A stretch of DNA of 11,722 nt from assembly GCA_007375785.1 (NCBI GenBank), contig VMEY01000011.1:1-11722 (forward strand), given 5' to 3'. Within the stretch, counting starts at the first letter, position 1; every line of letters begins with the position of its first letter. The translations under genes were made by a program, and so were the position numbers. Positions 1 to 6,142 of the stretch are shown here, in pieces. The notes beneath the pieces are model-generated. The model ran no database searches. It was given only the letters and a program-made list of their open reading frames with translations, and had not been told where the DNA came from. The DNA comes from Parcubacteria group bacterium Athens0416_74 (GTDB lineage: Bacteria; Patescibacteriota; Minisyncoccia; Phycocordibacterales; UBA2100).

Positions 1-2
1 AA

Positions 3-506
3 GTATCGTTCCTTGCCGCGTATGAAGAGCACTCGGATGCGCTGTTTCGGCATTGCCTCATTCGAGTCCGCGATAGGGAGGTGGCAAAGGATGTGGTGCA
101 GGAGGCCTTTTCAAAGACGTGGGTGTACCTCTCTGAAGGCAAGAAGATTGAATACATGCGCGCATTTTTGTTTCGTGTCGCCAACAATCTCATAGTCGAC
201 GGCTCGCGAAAAAAGAAATCTGCATCGCTCGACGCGATGATAGTCGACGACGGCTTCGAGCCGAAGGATGAGAGCATCGGAGAGCCAAAAGACACGCCGG
301 CACTCAAGGAAGCACTCTCGCACCTGAATTCGCTCGACGAAATATACAAGACCGCGATTACGATGCGGTATCTCGAAGAGATGTCGCCTCGCGAAATAGC
401 GGATGCGCTCGGCGTATCGGAAAACGTGGTCTCGGTGCGAATTCACCGCGGAATAGAGAAATTGAGCACGCTTATGCGGCACGAGCCGGATAATACGGCT
501 CTATAG
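3..506 (+). CDS. ECF-type RNA polymerase sigma factor (5' partial)
   Basis: The frame is open to the left edge, so the start codon lies upstream; 167 residues are visible. The N-terminal part reads as sigma region 2 (helical, with REVAKDVVQEAFSKTWVYL around residues 26-44 of the visible part), and the C-terminal part as region 4 with a helix-turn-helix (SPREIADALGVSENVVSVRI, then HRGIEKL). A short acidic linker joins them and there is no region 1 or 3, which is the ECF architecture. Such factors direct RNA polymerase to a small regulon and are usually held by an anti-sigma factor. A DUF5667-type membrane protein lies two genes downstream and is a candidate partner, although an RRM gene with its own promoter and terminator intervenes. 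The internal GTG at 81 is not the true start, because region 2 continues upstream of it. The class is clear; the regulon is unknown. Confidence 0.9.
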   Translation, partial: VSFLAAYEEHSDALFRHCLIRVRDREVAKDVVQEAFSKTWVYLSEGKKIEYMRAFLFRVANNLIVDGSRKKKSASLDAMIVDDGFEPKDESIGEPKDTPALKEALSHLNSLDEIYKTAITMRYLEEMSPREIADALGVSENVVSVRIHRGIEKLSTLMRHEPDNTAL

Positions 507-510
507 AGCC
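497..510. repeat. 14-bp perfect palindrome over the sigma factor stop codon
   Basis: GGCTCTATAGAGCC is self-complementary and overlaps the TAG stop (504-506). As RNA it gives a 5-bp stem with a TATA loop. No T-run follows, so it is a poor intrinsic terminator. Its centre, CTATAG, matches the centre of the 40-bp palindrome at 6809-6848. The function is unknown and chance is possible. Confidence 0.4.
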
Positions 511-536
511 CGTGCGGTAGGGGTGTTGAAAAATGC

Positions 537-564
537 TTGCGAAAAGAGGTGCGTGGGCTATAGT
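537..564 (+). promoter_or_regulatory. Candidate sigma70-type promoter of the RRM gene
   Basis: TTGCGA (537-542) and TATAGT (559-564) are separated by 16 bases, a reasonable housekeeping promoter. Transcription would begin near 571 and give a leader of about 68 bases before the start codon at 639. The RRM gene therefore appears to be transcribed separately from the sigma factor gene. Confidence 0.5.
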
Positions 565-571
565 TGCGGCG

Positions 572-616
572 AATGTAAGTTTTTCCCATAAGGAAAAGGT
601 TGGTTTACATTTTTTT
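572..616 (+). promoter_or_regulatory. Terminator-like hairpin in the leader of the RRM gene
   Basis: The outer arms AATGTAA (572-578) and TTACATT (605-611) are perfectly complementary. Inside them TTTTCC (581-586) pairs with GGAAAA (592-597) around a CATAA loop. A run of seven T (610-616) starts within the 3' arm. The element lies between the candidate promoter and the start codon, immediately before the purine-rich AAAGGAAG (617-624). It could be a weak attenuator, or a temperature-sensitive structure, since the stems are AT-rich and glycine-rich RRM proteins are often cold-induced in other bacteria. It could also simply end readthrough from the sigma gene. The hairpin is directly visible; the role is inferred. 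Confidence 0.45.
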
Positions 617-638
617 AAAGGAAGCAACGCAAAGAGAC

Positions 639-983
639 ATGGCTAAGAAGCTATATGTGGGCGGTCTCCCGTACTCAACGACGGAAGACGAACTTCGCGA
701 GGCATTTTCACAGGCTGGTGCTGTAGAGTCCGCATCGATCATCATGGATCGTATGACGGGTCGCTCGAAGGGCTTCGGCTTCGTGGAGATGACTTCTGAC
801 GAAGATGCCCAGAAGGGAATCGATCTCTGGAACGGGAAGGATTTCGGCGGACGCACTCTCACGGTCAACGAAGCACGACCGATGGAGGAGCGCCCAAAGA
901 ACAATTTCCGTGGTGGTGATCGCGGTGGCTACTCCGGAGGCGGTCGCGGTGGAAACACAGGCGGCGGCGGAAGGAGCTGGTAA
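639..983 (+). CDS. RRM-domain RNA-binding protein with glycine-rich tail
   Basis: This 114-aa protein has a single RNA recognition motif at about residues 4-82. RNP2 is LYVGGL (5-10) and RNP1 is KGFGFVEM (44-51), with the aromatic residues that stack on RNA bases. The tail (about 94-114) is rich in RGG and GG repeats, as in cyanobacterial Rbp and other bacterial glycine-rich RRM proteins. These bind single-stranded RNA and are often linked to cold adaptation or RNA chaperoning. The start at 639 was chosen because the family begins with M-A-K-K-L-Y; a longer frame from 600 would add 13 residues encoded within the leader hairpin. Shine-Dalgarno pairing is weak: AAAGGAAG sits about 14 bases upstream. 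The gene seems monocistronic, with its own promoter and terminator. The RNA targets are unknown. Confidence 0.92.
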   Translation: MAKKLYVGGLPYSTTEDELREAFSQAGAVESASIIMDRMTGRSKGFGFVEMTSDEDAQKGIDLWNGKDFGGRTLTVNEARPMEERPKNNFRGGDRGGYSGGGRGGNTGGGGRSW

Positions 984-996
984 CCTGCCCACTGAG

Positions 997-1027
997 ACGA
1001 CCCGCCCTCTAGGCGGGTCGTTCTCTT
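997..1027 (+). terminator. Intrinsic terminator of the RRM gene
   Basis: CGACCCGCC (998-1006) pairs perfectly with GGCGGGTCG (1012-1020) around a 5-base loop, with an added A-T pair at 997/1021, followed by TTCTCTT. It begins 14 bases after the RRM stop codon. Confidence 0.88.
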
Positions 1028-1072
1028 AGGGTCGCGCACAACAAAGCGTAAGATACTGCCCCGTATATCGTC

Positions 1073-1078
1073 TATAAT
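1073..1078 (+). promoter_or_regulatory. Candidate -10 element for the DUF5667 gene
   Basis: A perfect TATAAT lies 75 bases before the start at 1154 and just after the preceding terminator. I see no convincing -35 hexamer at the right spacing and no TGn extension. The predicted leader is about 68 bases. Its GCCT and AGGC (within 1095-1113) could form a short hairpin. Confidence 0.4.
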
Positions 1079-1153
1079 TCACGGGGGAAGTGGGTGCCTT
1101 TAAGTCCAGCAGGCGTCTACGCGTTCGTTTCGGTCCGCAATCCTCGATGAAGT

Positions 1154-2233
1154 ATGAATGAAAAAATCACACAAATATTCGAAAATCTTAAACGCGAATC
1201 GCTGACGGAGAGCGAGCGTGCGCTTATGCGTAATCAGCTCCTCATGCATATGAGCGAACATCCGGCCCGGGCACCTTTCTCGGTACGCCTTCTCGACGGT
1301 CTTTCTACGCTTTCAGACGCCTTTGGCCCGCAGCAGTTTAGCAACTACCGTTTCGTCCCGGCGACACTTGCCATGGTATTTGTGGTGGGTCTTGGCACCG
1401 CATATGCAGCCGAAGGTGCTTTGCCCGGTGAGCCATTGTATGCGGTCAAACTCAACGTCAACGAGTCTGTGAAAGGTGCGCTCGCCGTGTCCGACGCATC
1501 AGAGGCCTCGTGGCACACAGAGAAGCTTGAACGACGCCTCGTGGAAGCAGAAGTGCTTGTCGCAGAGGGTAAGCTCACGCCTGTCGCACAAGCGCAGCTA
1601 GAATCGGAGATTGAAGACACTGTCGTCTCATTTGACGCGCATGTCGAGAAACTCTCAAAGAGTGATGGAGAGGCGGCTGTTGCCGCCGTGCAGTCCGACC
1701 TCGAAGCTTCGCTGATTGGCCATGCTGAAGTACTGGTCGCCCTTTCGTCTTCCGACGACGATGATGGTGCGGCACAGCCCATCATTCGCTCCATTCTGAG
1801 CAAAGCAGAAGCCGCACAGGCATCTCGTGCGTCGCATGAGGCAGCGCTCGTCGCTACCCGAGATGGCAAAGACATACGCGAAGCAGCTCTCAAGAAGAAG
1901 CAAAAGGCGAAGGAGGTAGTGCTGAGCGTGCGCTCTCGCGCAAACTCTGCGCTCGTACAGTCCACAACGACCGCCGATGTCGCACGGGAAAGTGCGGAAG
2001 AGGCAGAACGCTCCATCACACATGCAGAAGACGCAATGGAAGAAGGAGACTACGGGAGTGCATTCAGTAATTTTCAAGAGGCTATTCGCGCTGTGAAAAC
2101 CGTGGAGGTGCACATGGATGCGTCGGAGAGGCTCAAGACCGATGTGAGAATATTCACGCGCTCGCGTCCGGACACTGAGAGCGCAAGCATGATGATGAAG
2201 GTTGAACCGACCGAAGACGACCACCGGGAGTAG
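1154..2233 (+). CDS. DUF5667-type membrane-anchored protein, possible anti-sigma factor
   Basis: This 359-aa protein has a cytoplasmic-looking N-terminus of about 65 residues (LTESERALMRNQLLMHMSEH), one transmembrane helix at about 67-87, then a large extracytoplasmic part. Just after the helix is ALPGEPLYAVKLNVNESVKG (89-108), the signature I associate with DUF5667. The rest is alpha-helical and rich in Ala, Glu and Lys (long heptad-like stretches around 118-330), with an acidic DDDD patch near 201. In actinobacteria and CPR bacteria DUF5667 proteins often sit beside ECF sigma factor genes, with a short cytoplasmic region, one TM helix and an outer sensor. The sigma factor gene at 1-506 fits that arrangement. 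No zinc-binding HxxxCxxC anti-sigma motif is present, so sigma binding is inferred from position only. The ATG at 1154 gives a normal N-terminus with only weak GATGAAG upstream. Confidence 0.72.
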   Translation: MNEKITQIFENLKRESLTESERALMRNQLLMHMSEHPARAPFSVRLLDGLSTLSDAFGPQQFSNYRFVPATLAMVFVVGLGTAYAAEGALPGEPLYAVKLNVNESVKGALAVSDASEASWHTEKLERRLVEAEVLVAEGKLTPVAQAQLESEIEDTVVSFDAHVEKLSKSDGEAAVAAVQSDLEASLIGHAEVLVALSSSDDDDGAAQPIIRSILSKAEAAQASRASHEAALVATRDGKDIREAALKKKQKAKEVVLSVRSRANSALVQSTTTADVARESAEEAERSITHAEDAMEEGDYGSAFSNFQEAIRAVKTVEVHMDASERLKTDVRIFTRSRPDTESASMMMKVEPTEDDHRE

Positions 2234-2272
2234 CTATCCACAGTGCCGCGGGCGGAAGATGCCCCGGTCGCT

Positions 2273-2278
2273 CATAAT
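2273..2278 (+). promoter_or_regulatory. Candidate leaderless -10 for the four-TM protein
   Basis: CATAAT (5 of 6 matches to TATAAT) is separated by 6 bases from the ATG at 2285, so initiation would fall on or beside the start codon. It has no TGn extension and no clear -35. It is the weakest of the six similar sites in this window. Confidence 0.3.
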
Positions 2279-2284
2279 GAGAGG

Positions 2285-2668
2285 ATGAAATACGGAGCGC
2301 TCCTCGGATGGGGAATCACCATGTATGCGATTATGTTTCTCCTTTGGTCAGGCTTTGTCCTCTACGGATTCGTGGATGGTATCTTGCCGCGCCTCGTGAG
2401 CCTCGTGGTACTTATGGCCATGGCTCTCTACGCGGGGCAATCCCTGCGCTTTGCCTCGTGGCGCGACATACTGCCGTACTCGATAGCGTGGCTGATAGTC
2501 GTGGCGCTTCTCGACATCATATTCTCAGTACCATTTACGGGCTGGGCACTCTTTTCGGATTGGAATGTATGGGTAGGGTATTCTCTCATCGTACTCGTGC
2601 CTCTCTTTGCGCCACGGCTGCGTCGTCATTCCGCGTCGCCAATGACCCGTGATTCGCATGAATCTTAA
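2285..2668 (+). CDS. Hypothetical four-helix membrane protein
   Basis: This 127-aa protein has about four predicted membrane helices: near the N-terminus (YGALLGWGITMYAIMFLLW), then ILPRLVSLVVLMAMALYAG, then ILPYSIAWLIVVALLDIIF, then WVGYSLIVLVPLFAP. A short basic, polar tail follows (RLRRHSASPMTRDSHES). I do not recognise a family or any catalytic motif. The start at 2285 places the first helix near the N-terminus and follows a -10-like CATAAT at leaderless spacing; a GTG at 2243 would add 14 polar residues. The last 11 bases overlap the next gene, which suggests translational coupling to the MFS-like protein and perhaps a shared role. Confidence 0.7.
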   Translation: MKYGALLGWGITMYAIMFLLWSGFVLYGFVDGILPRLVSLVVLMAMALYAGQSLRFASWRDILPYSIAWLIVVALLDIIFSVPFTGWALFSDWNVWVGYSLIVLVPLFAPRLRRHSASPMTRDSHES

Positions 2669-3809
2669 AGATAGAGCTTTGCACCGCCTGCTTATACGAG
2701 CCGCGCTCTCTGGTGCGCATCTTTTTGCGTGGGTGTTTATATTTCAGTATTTCTATATCCAATCGCGTTCGGTATCGGGCGCGTTTGTAAGCGTGCTGCT
2801 TACGTATGCGCTGACACATGTGATTGTCATATTGCTCACCCCCGTGACTGCGACACGACTGAGGCACGGATATCGTCGGTCACTCATAGCCTCTATCTTT
2901 GCGCTCGCAGCGTCGCTTGTCGTACTCGGGGCCGCTTTCTCGGGTGTGCTTGGTGACGTCGCGCTCGGCATCGCCCTCTTTGCGATTCTTAGCGGCGTGT
3001 ACCGCGCGCTCTACTGGATACCGTATGAGGTCGCGAAAGAGACGAGTGCGATGAGATATCGAGAGTGGATTGAAGTCGCTGTCGCGCTGATTCCGCTCGT
3101 TGCCGGCCTCTATATTACAAACGGTGGCCACTCGCTCGTCTATCTCTTGTATATCGCGAGCGCTTTGTCACTCGCTTCAATCGTCCCGCTTCTTTCGATG
3201 AAAGATACGTACGAGGGATTTACATGGTCATATCGGGGCACATTTCACGAACTTTTCGAAGCGCGTCACCGCGCTCTCCTGTGGTCGTCCGTCTTGTCGG
3301 GCCTTGAAGCGGCCGCGCTCTTTATTCTCTGGCCCATCACTGTCTTCACGCTGCTTGATTGGTCGTACCCACTCCTCGGTGTCGTCATGTCGCTCACGCT
3401 CCTTTTCACGCTTATAGCAAAGAAACTCTTCGGTGATGCCGTGCTTTCGGTGCCGGTAAAAGTGCAACCGCTCGTCGCGGCTTCCGGCTGGGTGATGCGA
3501 CTCGGCGTCGGCGGATTTGTGGGCGCAGTGCTCGTCGACACATACTTCCATACGGCGAGCCGCACAGCCGCGAGGGGAATCGATATTCATTCCTACGAGC
3601 AAACGGGGGACAATCACACGTTTGTGGATGAGTACACGGCACTCAAAGAAATGGGAATGGCACTTGGCCGCATCGTGCTGTGTCTCGCTGCATCGGTGCT
3701 GCTCAGTGTATTTGCTCTGCCGCACGCACTCGCATTTTCCTTTGCGTTTGCTGCTCTCGCGGCCGGCTTCTCCGTATACTACGCGACGCGCACTCGCGCC
3801 GCGTTCTAA
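2658..3809 (+). CDS. MFS-like multi-pass membrane transporter
   Basis: This 383-aa protein has about ten to twelve hydrophobic helices spread over its whole length, separated by short basic loops (TRLRHGYRRS after the third helix). The spacing fits a major facilitator fold: one bundle to about residue 180, a charged central loop (KDTYEGFTWSYRGTFHELFE), and a second bundle. A soluble loop around 305-330 (DIHSYEQTGDNHTFVDEYTA) precedes the last two helices. The substrate cannot be told from the sequence, and no sugar- or drug-transporter motif is obvious. The start ATG at 2658 was preferred to the GTG at 2649; both overlap the preceding gene. There is no SD, so translation probably depends on coupling. 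The assignment to MFS rests on topology, not on a decisive motif. Confidence 0.65.
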   Translation: MNLKDRALHRLLIRAALSGAHLFAWVFIFQYFYIQSRSVSGAFVSVLLTYALTHVIVILLTPVTATRLRHGYRRSLIASIFALAASLVVLGAAFSGVLGDVALGIALFAILSGVYRALYWIPYEVAKETSAMRYREWIEVAVALIPLVAGLYITNGGHSLVYLLYIASALSLASIVPLLSMKDTYEGFTWSYRGTFHELFEARHRALLWSSVLSGLEAAALFILWPITVFTLLDWSYPLLGVVMSLTLLFTLIAKKLFGDAVLSVPVKVQPLVAASGWVMRLGVGGFVGAVLVDTYFHTASRTAARGIDIHSYEQTGDNHTFVDEYTALKEMGMALGRIVLCLAASVLLSVFALPHALAFSFAFAALAAGFSVYYATRTRAAF

Positions 3810-3843
3810 AAAGAAAAAGCGGGTACGCGATACGGTCCCGCTT
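3806..3843 (-). terminator. Intrinsic terminator of the minus-strand 73-aa gene
   Basis: AAGCGGG (3817-3823) pairs with CCCGCTT (3837-3843). Read on the minus strand, the stem is followed by TTTTCTTTTT. The hairpin overlaps the minus-strand stop codon at 3842-3844, and the T-tract reaches the end of the MFS-like gene on the plus strand. It has no T-run in the plus direction, so it mainly serves the minus strand. Confidence 0.65.
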
Positions 3844-4063
3844 ATTCATCGTCTGCGACGACGGCTCCGAGTGGAGAGTCGTCGAACGGGACGATGTCTT
3901 GATTGGTAGCTCTCGCGAGCTCTTCACGCTCCTTCGCCTCTTTCTCGGCTTCGAGCTCCGCGAATGCTGCGGCCTGCTCAGAAAGCGCCTTCTCCCTCTT
4001 ACGCAGGAGCTCTCTTCTCAGCTCAAACTTCTTTCTGCGCCGTCTTGACCAGGTTTTGCGCAT
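3842..4063 (-). CDS. Small basic/coiled-coil hypothetical protein
   Basis: This 73-aa protein has a very basic N-terminus (MRKTWSRRRRKKFELRRELL), a Lys/Glu/Ala-rich helix at about 12-52 that looks like a coiled coil, and an acidic C-terminus (FDDSPLGAVVADDE). It could bind nucleic acid or the ribosome through the basic end. It does not match bS21 or another small ribosomal protein that I can recall. The start is well supported: GAGGAG lies 6 bases upstream of the ATG, the best Shine-Dalgarno in the window, and an extended -10 precedes it. The gene ends in its own terminator. Low complexity means spurious prediction is possible, but the promoter, SD and terminator together make a real gene likely. 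Confidence 0.68.
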   Translation of the reverse strand: MRKTWSRRRRKKFELRRELLRKREKALSEQAAAFAELEAEKEAKEREELARATNQDIVPFDDSPLGAVVADDE

Positions 4064-4095
4064 CGTGATCTCCTCGTGCTGCGCACTCTATAGCA
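4064..4095 (-). promoter_or_regulatory. Extended -10 promoter and strong RBS of the 73-aa gene
   Basis: On the minus strand TGC-TATAGA occupies 4095-4087, predicting a start near 4080 and a 17-base leader containing GAGGAG, 6 bases before the ATG at 4063. The -35 region is only T-rich. This conventional leader contrasts with the leader-free geometry of several neighbouring genes. Confidence 0.5.
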
Positions 4096-4137
4096 TGAGT
4101 TGCGCGCTACAAAAAGCGCAAGAAAGGCGAGGGAGTT

Positions 4138-4590
4138 CTACGAAAATAGAGCAGAGACGACTGCCTTCACATCGGCACCATCGGCTTTTCCTGCGAATTC
4201 CTTGATGACAGCCCCCATGAGCTTGCCGGCGCCTGAGGCATCAGAAATACCAAGCTCTTCTTTCTTTGCGCGCGCTACCTTTTCGATAGCTTCTCGAGTG
4301 GCCATCTCAGGAAGGTATGCCTTGAGTATTGAAAGCTCAGTGGCTTCCTTTTCCGCAAGCTCTGGGCGGCCGCCCTTGGTGAACTGCTCTATAGAGTCCT
4401 GGCGCTGCTTGGCAAGACGCTTGAGCACCGTGACAGCGTCATCATCTGCAATCTCTTCGGTGGGCTTTTTGCCTTTGGCGACGAGCTCATTGGTGAATGC
4501 GGTCAGTGCGCCGCGCAGCGTATCTACGCGCACCTGGTCGCGCGCTTTCATGGCTGTCTTTAAGTCTTCTCGTATTTGAAGTTGGAGCAT
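4138..4590 (-). CDS. yqeY: GatB/YqeY-domain protein
   Basis: This 150-aa protein is the usual length for the family. It begins LQIREDLKTAMKARDQVRVD and LRGALTAFTNELVAKGKKPT, followed by the middle helix KRLAKQRQDSIEQFTKGGRP. Then come the typical LKAYLPEMATREAIEKV and, near the end, MGAVIKEFAGKADGADVKAV. The family shares the C-terminal helical domain of GatB, the subunit of the tRNA-dependent amidotransferase that makes Gln-tRNA(Gln) or Asn-tRNA(Asn). Stand-alone members may bind tRNA, but their exact role is unsettled. The start is fixed by conservation and by an extended -10 located 7 bases upstream. No SD is present. The gene is divergent from rmuC. Confidence 0.92.
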   Translation of the reverse strand: MLQLQIREDLKTAMKARDQVRVDTLRGALTAFTNELVAKGKKPTEEIADDDAVTVLKRLAKQRQDSIEQFTKGGRPELAEKEATELSILKAYLPEMATREAIEKVARAKKEELGISDASGAGKLMGAVIKEFAGKADGADVKAVVSALFS

Positions 4591-4597
4591 GCGTCAA

Positions 4598-4606
4598 AGT
4601 ATAGCA
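4598..4606 (-). promoter_or_regulatory. Extended -10 of yqeY, leaderless spacing
   Basis: On the minus strand TGC-TATACT (4606-4598) is followed by 7 bases and then the ATG at 4590. Initiation is expected at or next to the start codon. No clear -35 or SD is visible. It is one half of a divergent pair with the rmuC promoter. Confidence 0.6.
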
Positions 4607-4617
4607 AAGAGCGACCG

Positions 4618-4626
4618 TGCTACAAT
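4618..4626 (+). promoter_or_regulatory. Extended -10 of rmuC, leaderless spacing
   Basis: TGC-TACAAT (4618-4626) is followed by 6 bases and then the ATG at 4633, so the transcript should begin at the A of the start codon. No SD is present. The 42 bases between the yqeY and rmuC start codons hold both promoters back to back. Confidence 0.6.
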
Positions 4627-4632
4627 CGCCGC

Positions 4633-5715
4633 ATGGAATGGCTCATTATCGTGCTCCTCGTCTTGGTTTTGGCGCTTCTTGCAGCGCTTGGATACATGCT
4701 GATGAGAAAAACGAGCGCACCGCAAGACACACAGAGCATGATGCTTCTGCAAAATCAGATTCAAGATCTCACGCGCGCTATGGAGATGAAGCTCGGTGAG
4801 GGAACGAGCAGGATGTTTGAAGGTATGCGCACGCAGGCAGAGCAGGCCGAACGACTCATGAGCTCTATCAGCAAGCAGATGTCTGAGCAGCTCCTCGAGG
4901 TCACCAAAGAGCAGACGAAGACCAACGAGGCGACGACGCGATTCATGACTATCGCAGAGCAGCTCGCCAATCTTGAAAAAGTACTTAAGCACCAAAAACA
5001 GCGCGGCAATCTTGGCGAGGCGTCGCTCGAGCTTATTCTCGGCAATATTTTGCCGCCTGGTTCGTACAAAATGCAGTATGAATTCCCGGGAGGGGAGACG
5101 GTGGATGCGGTCGTCGTGACGAAAGAGGGCGTAATACCGATAGATGCAAAATTCTCGCTCGATAATTACCAGAGATTGGTAAATGCAATAGATGATGCAC
5201 AGCGCGAAGAGCTCGAAAAGCAATTTAAGAATGACCTCAAGATGCGCATAGATGAGTGTGCGAAGTACGTCCGTCCGAAAGACGGCACGCTCCCATTTGC
5301 CTTTATGTACATTCCTGCCGAGGCCATCTACTACGACCTCCTCATCAATGAAGTCGGGTCAGTCAAGGTAAACACACGCAACCTTATCGACTACGCCTAC
5401 AACGAAAAGAAAGTCATCATCGTCTCGCCGACCACTTTTGCGGCATACCTCCAATCGGTGCTCTATGGATTCAAGGCATTCAAGATAGAAGAGACCGCAA
5501 AGGATATTGCGAAAAATGTCGAGGCGCTCGGCAGGCACCTCAACGCGTACCAGGATTACTACAAGAAGCTTGGGAATTCGCTCTCCACGACGGTGAACCA
5601 CTTCAATGCAGGGAGCAAGGAGCTCGGCAAGATTGATAAAGATGTGATGCGCATTACAGAGGTGTCGCCGGAGCTTGAAATACCACTCATCGACAAGCCC
5701 GCCCAGGATTCCTGA
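4633..5715 (+). CDS. rmuC: RmuC-family DNA recombination protein
   Basis: This 360-aa protein starts with one N-terminal membrane anchor (MEWLIIVLLVLVLALLAALG), then a Gln/Glu-rich coiled coil to about residue 115, then the RmuC domain (about 120-330). Family landmarks are KQRGNLGEASLELILGNILP, the acidic core VIPIDAKFSLDNYQRL, and PFAFMYIPAEAIYYDL, followed by KVIIVSPTTFAAYLQSVLYG. The fold is related to restriction-type nucleases, and E. coli RmuC limits rearrangements at short inverted repeats; its enzymatic activity is not well defined. The start at 4633 follows an extended -10 and puts the anchor at the very N-terminus; the longer frame from 4576 would run through both promoters. rplU follows in the same direction after 73 bases. 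Confidence 0.93.
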   Translation: MEWLIIVLLVLVLALLAALGYMLMRKTSAPQDTQSMMLLQNQIQDLTRAMEMKLGEGTSRMFEGMRTQAEQAERLMSSISKQMSEQLLEVTKEQTKTNEATTRFMTIAEQLANLEKVLKHQKQRGNLGEASLELILGNILPPGSYKMQYEFPGGETVDAVVVTKEGVIPIDAKFSLDNYQRLVNAIDDAQREELEKQFKNDLKMRIDECAKYVRPKDGTLPFAFMYIPAEAIYYDLLINEVGSVKVNTRNLIDYAYNEKKVIIVSPTTFAAYLQSVLYGFKAFKIEETAKDIAKNVEALGRHLNAYQDYYKKLGNSLSTTVNHFNAGSKELGKIDKDVMRITEVSPELEIPLIDKPAQDS

Positions 5716-5750
5716 CAATACGACTGCAGGGGCGTCAAGCGGGCAAGACT

Positions 5751-5760
5751 TGCCTAAAAT
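5751..5760 (+). promoter_or_regulatory. Possible -10 element upstream of rplU
   Basis: TAAAAT (5755-5760) is preceded by TGCC, one base off the usual TGn spacing, and no -35 is apparent. It would give a leader of about 20 bases for rplU. rplU could instead be cotranscribed with rmuC. Confidence 0.25.
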
Positions 5761-5788
5761 GCGGATACATCGTAATATCCACCCACTT

Positions 5789-6109
5789 ATGGCGAAAATC
5801 GCGATTATAGAGACGGGAGGGAAACAGTACGTTGTCACACAGGACAGCGTCCTCGACGTCGAGACGATAAAGGGCGCGGATAAGGCCGGCGCCAAAATCA
5901 CCTTCGACAAGGTCCTCTTGACTGATGACGGTGCAAAGACAGTGGTAGGAGCTCCGTACATCAAGGGTGCAGAGGTCTCTGCAGAACTCGTGGAAAATGC
6001 CCGCGACAAGAAAGTGATTGTCCTTCGCTACCGCCAGAAGAGCCGCTACGCCAAGAAAAAGGGTCACCGACAGGAATACGCAAAGGTGCGCATTACCGCA
6101 ATCTCATAA
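5789..6109 (+). CDS. rplU: Large ribosomal subunit protein bL21
   Basis: This 106-aa protein is full length for bL21. It starts MAKIAIIETGGKQYVVTQDS, continues with the beta-barrel segment TFDKVLLTDDGAKTVVGAPY, and ends with the basic RNA-binding region KKVIVLRYRQKSRYAKKKGH and VRITAIS. bL21 binds 23S rRNA, largely domain I, and contacts bL20. The start is set by the conserved N-terminus; the frame is open from 5675 but the extra residues do not belong to the family. No SD precedes it. In many bacteria rpmA (bL27) follows directly; here a terminator and the opposite-strand recR follow, so the usual rplU-rpmA pair is split. Confidence 0.97.
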   Translation: MAKIAIIETGGKQYVVTQDSVLDVETIKGADKAGAKITFDKVLLTDDGAKTVVGAPYIKGAEVSAELVENARDKKVIVLRYRQKSRYAKKKGHRQEYAKVRITAIS

Positions 6110-6116
6110 TCAACCG

Positions 6117-6139
6117 GCCGCCCCAAAAGGGCGGCTTTT
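6117..6139 (+). terminator. Intrinsic terminator of rplU
   Basis: GCCGCCC (6117-6123) and GGGCGGC (6129-6135) form a perfect 7-bp stem around CAAAA, followed by TTTT. It starts 8 bases after the rplU stop and sits between two convergent genes. There is no T-run on the minus side. Confidence 0.88.
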
Positions 6140-6142
6140 GAT

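Noticed and set aside
1091..1115. A CTTTAA...GTCCAGCAGGC stretch reminiscent of a PyrR-binding leader upstream of the DUF5667 gene.
   Set aside because: A base of the consensus is missing, the stem is short, no pyrimidine gene follows and no terminator/antiterminator pair is visible.
1147..1161. A four-codon upstream frame overlapping the start of the DUF5667 gene.
   Set aside because: It is too short to call and has no SD; chance overlap of two ATG triplets.
1345..2019. A 224-codon minus-strand open frame opposite the DUF5667 gene.
   Set aside because: Its Ser/Ala/Thr-rich product is the typical antisense shadow of a GC-rich Ala/Glu-rich gene; it has no promoter or family signature.
2243..2284. 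A GTG start at 2243 for the four-TM protein.
   Set aside because: It adds a polar stretch without SD or promoter support. The ATG at 2285 puts the first helix at the N-terminus and has a -10-like element at leaderless spacing. The longer form cannot be fully excluded.
4104..4119. A GCGCT/AGCGC hairpin as terminator of yqeY.
   Set aside because: The stem is 5 bp and the T-run lies in the loop on the minus strand, not after the stem, so it does not fit an intrinsic terminator.
5359..6009. A 216-codon minus-strand open frame opposite the end of rmuC and rplU.
   Set aside because: It is antisense to two well-identified genes and shows no recognisable domain.
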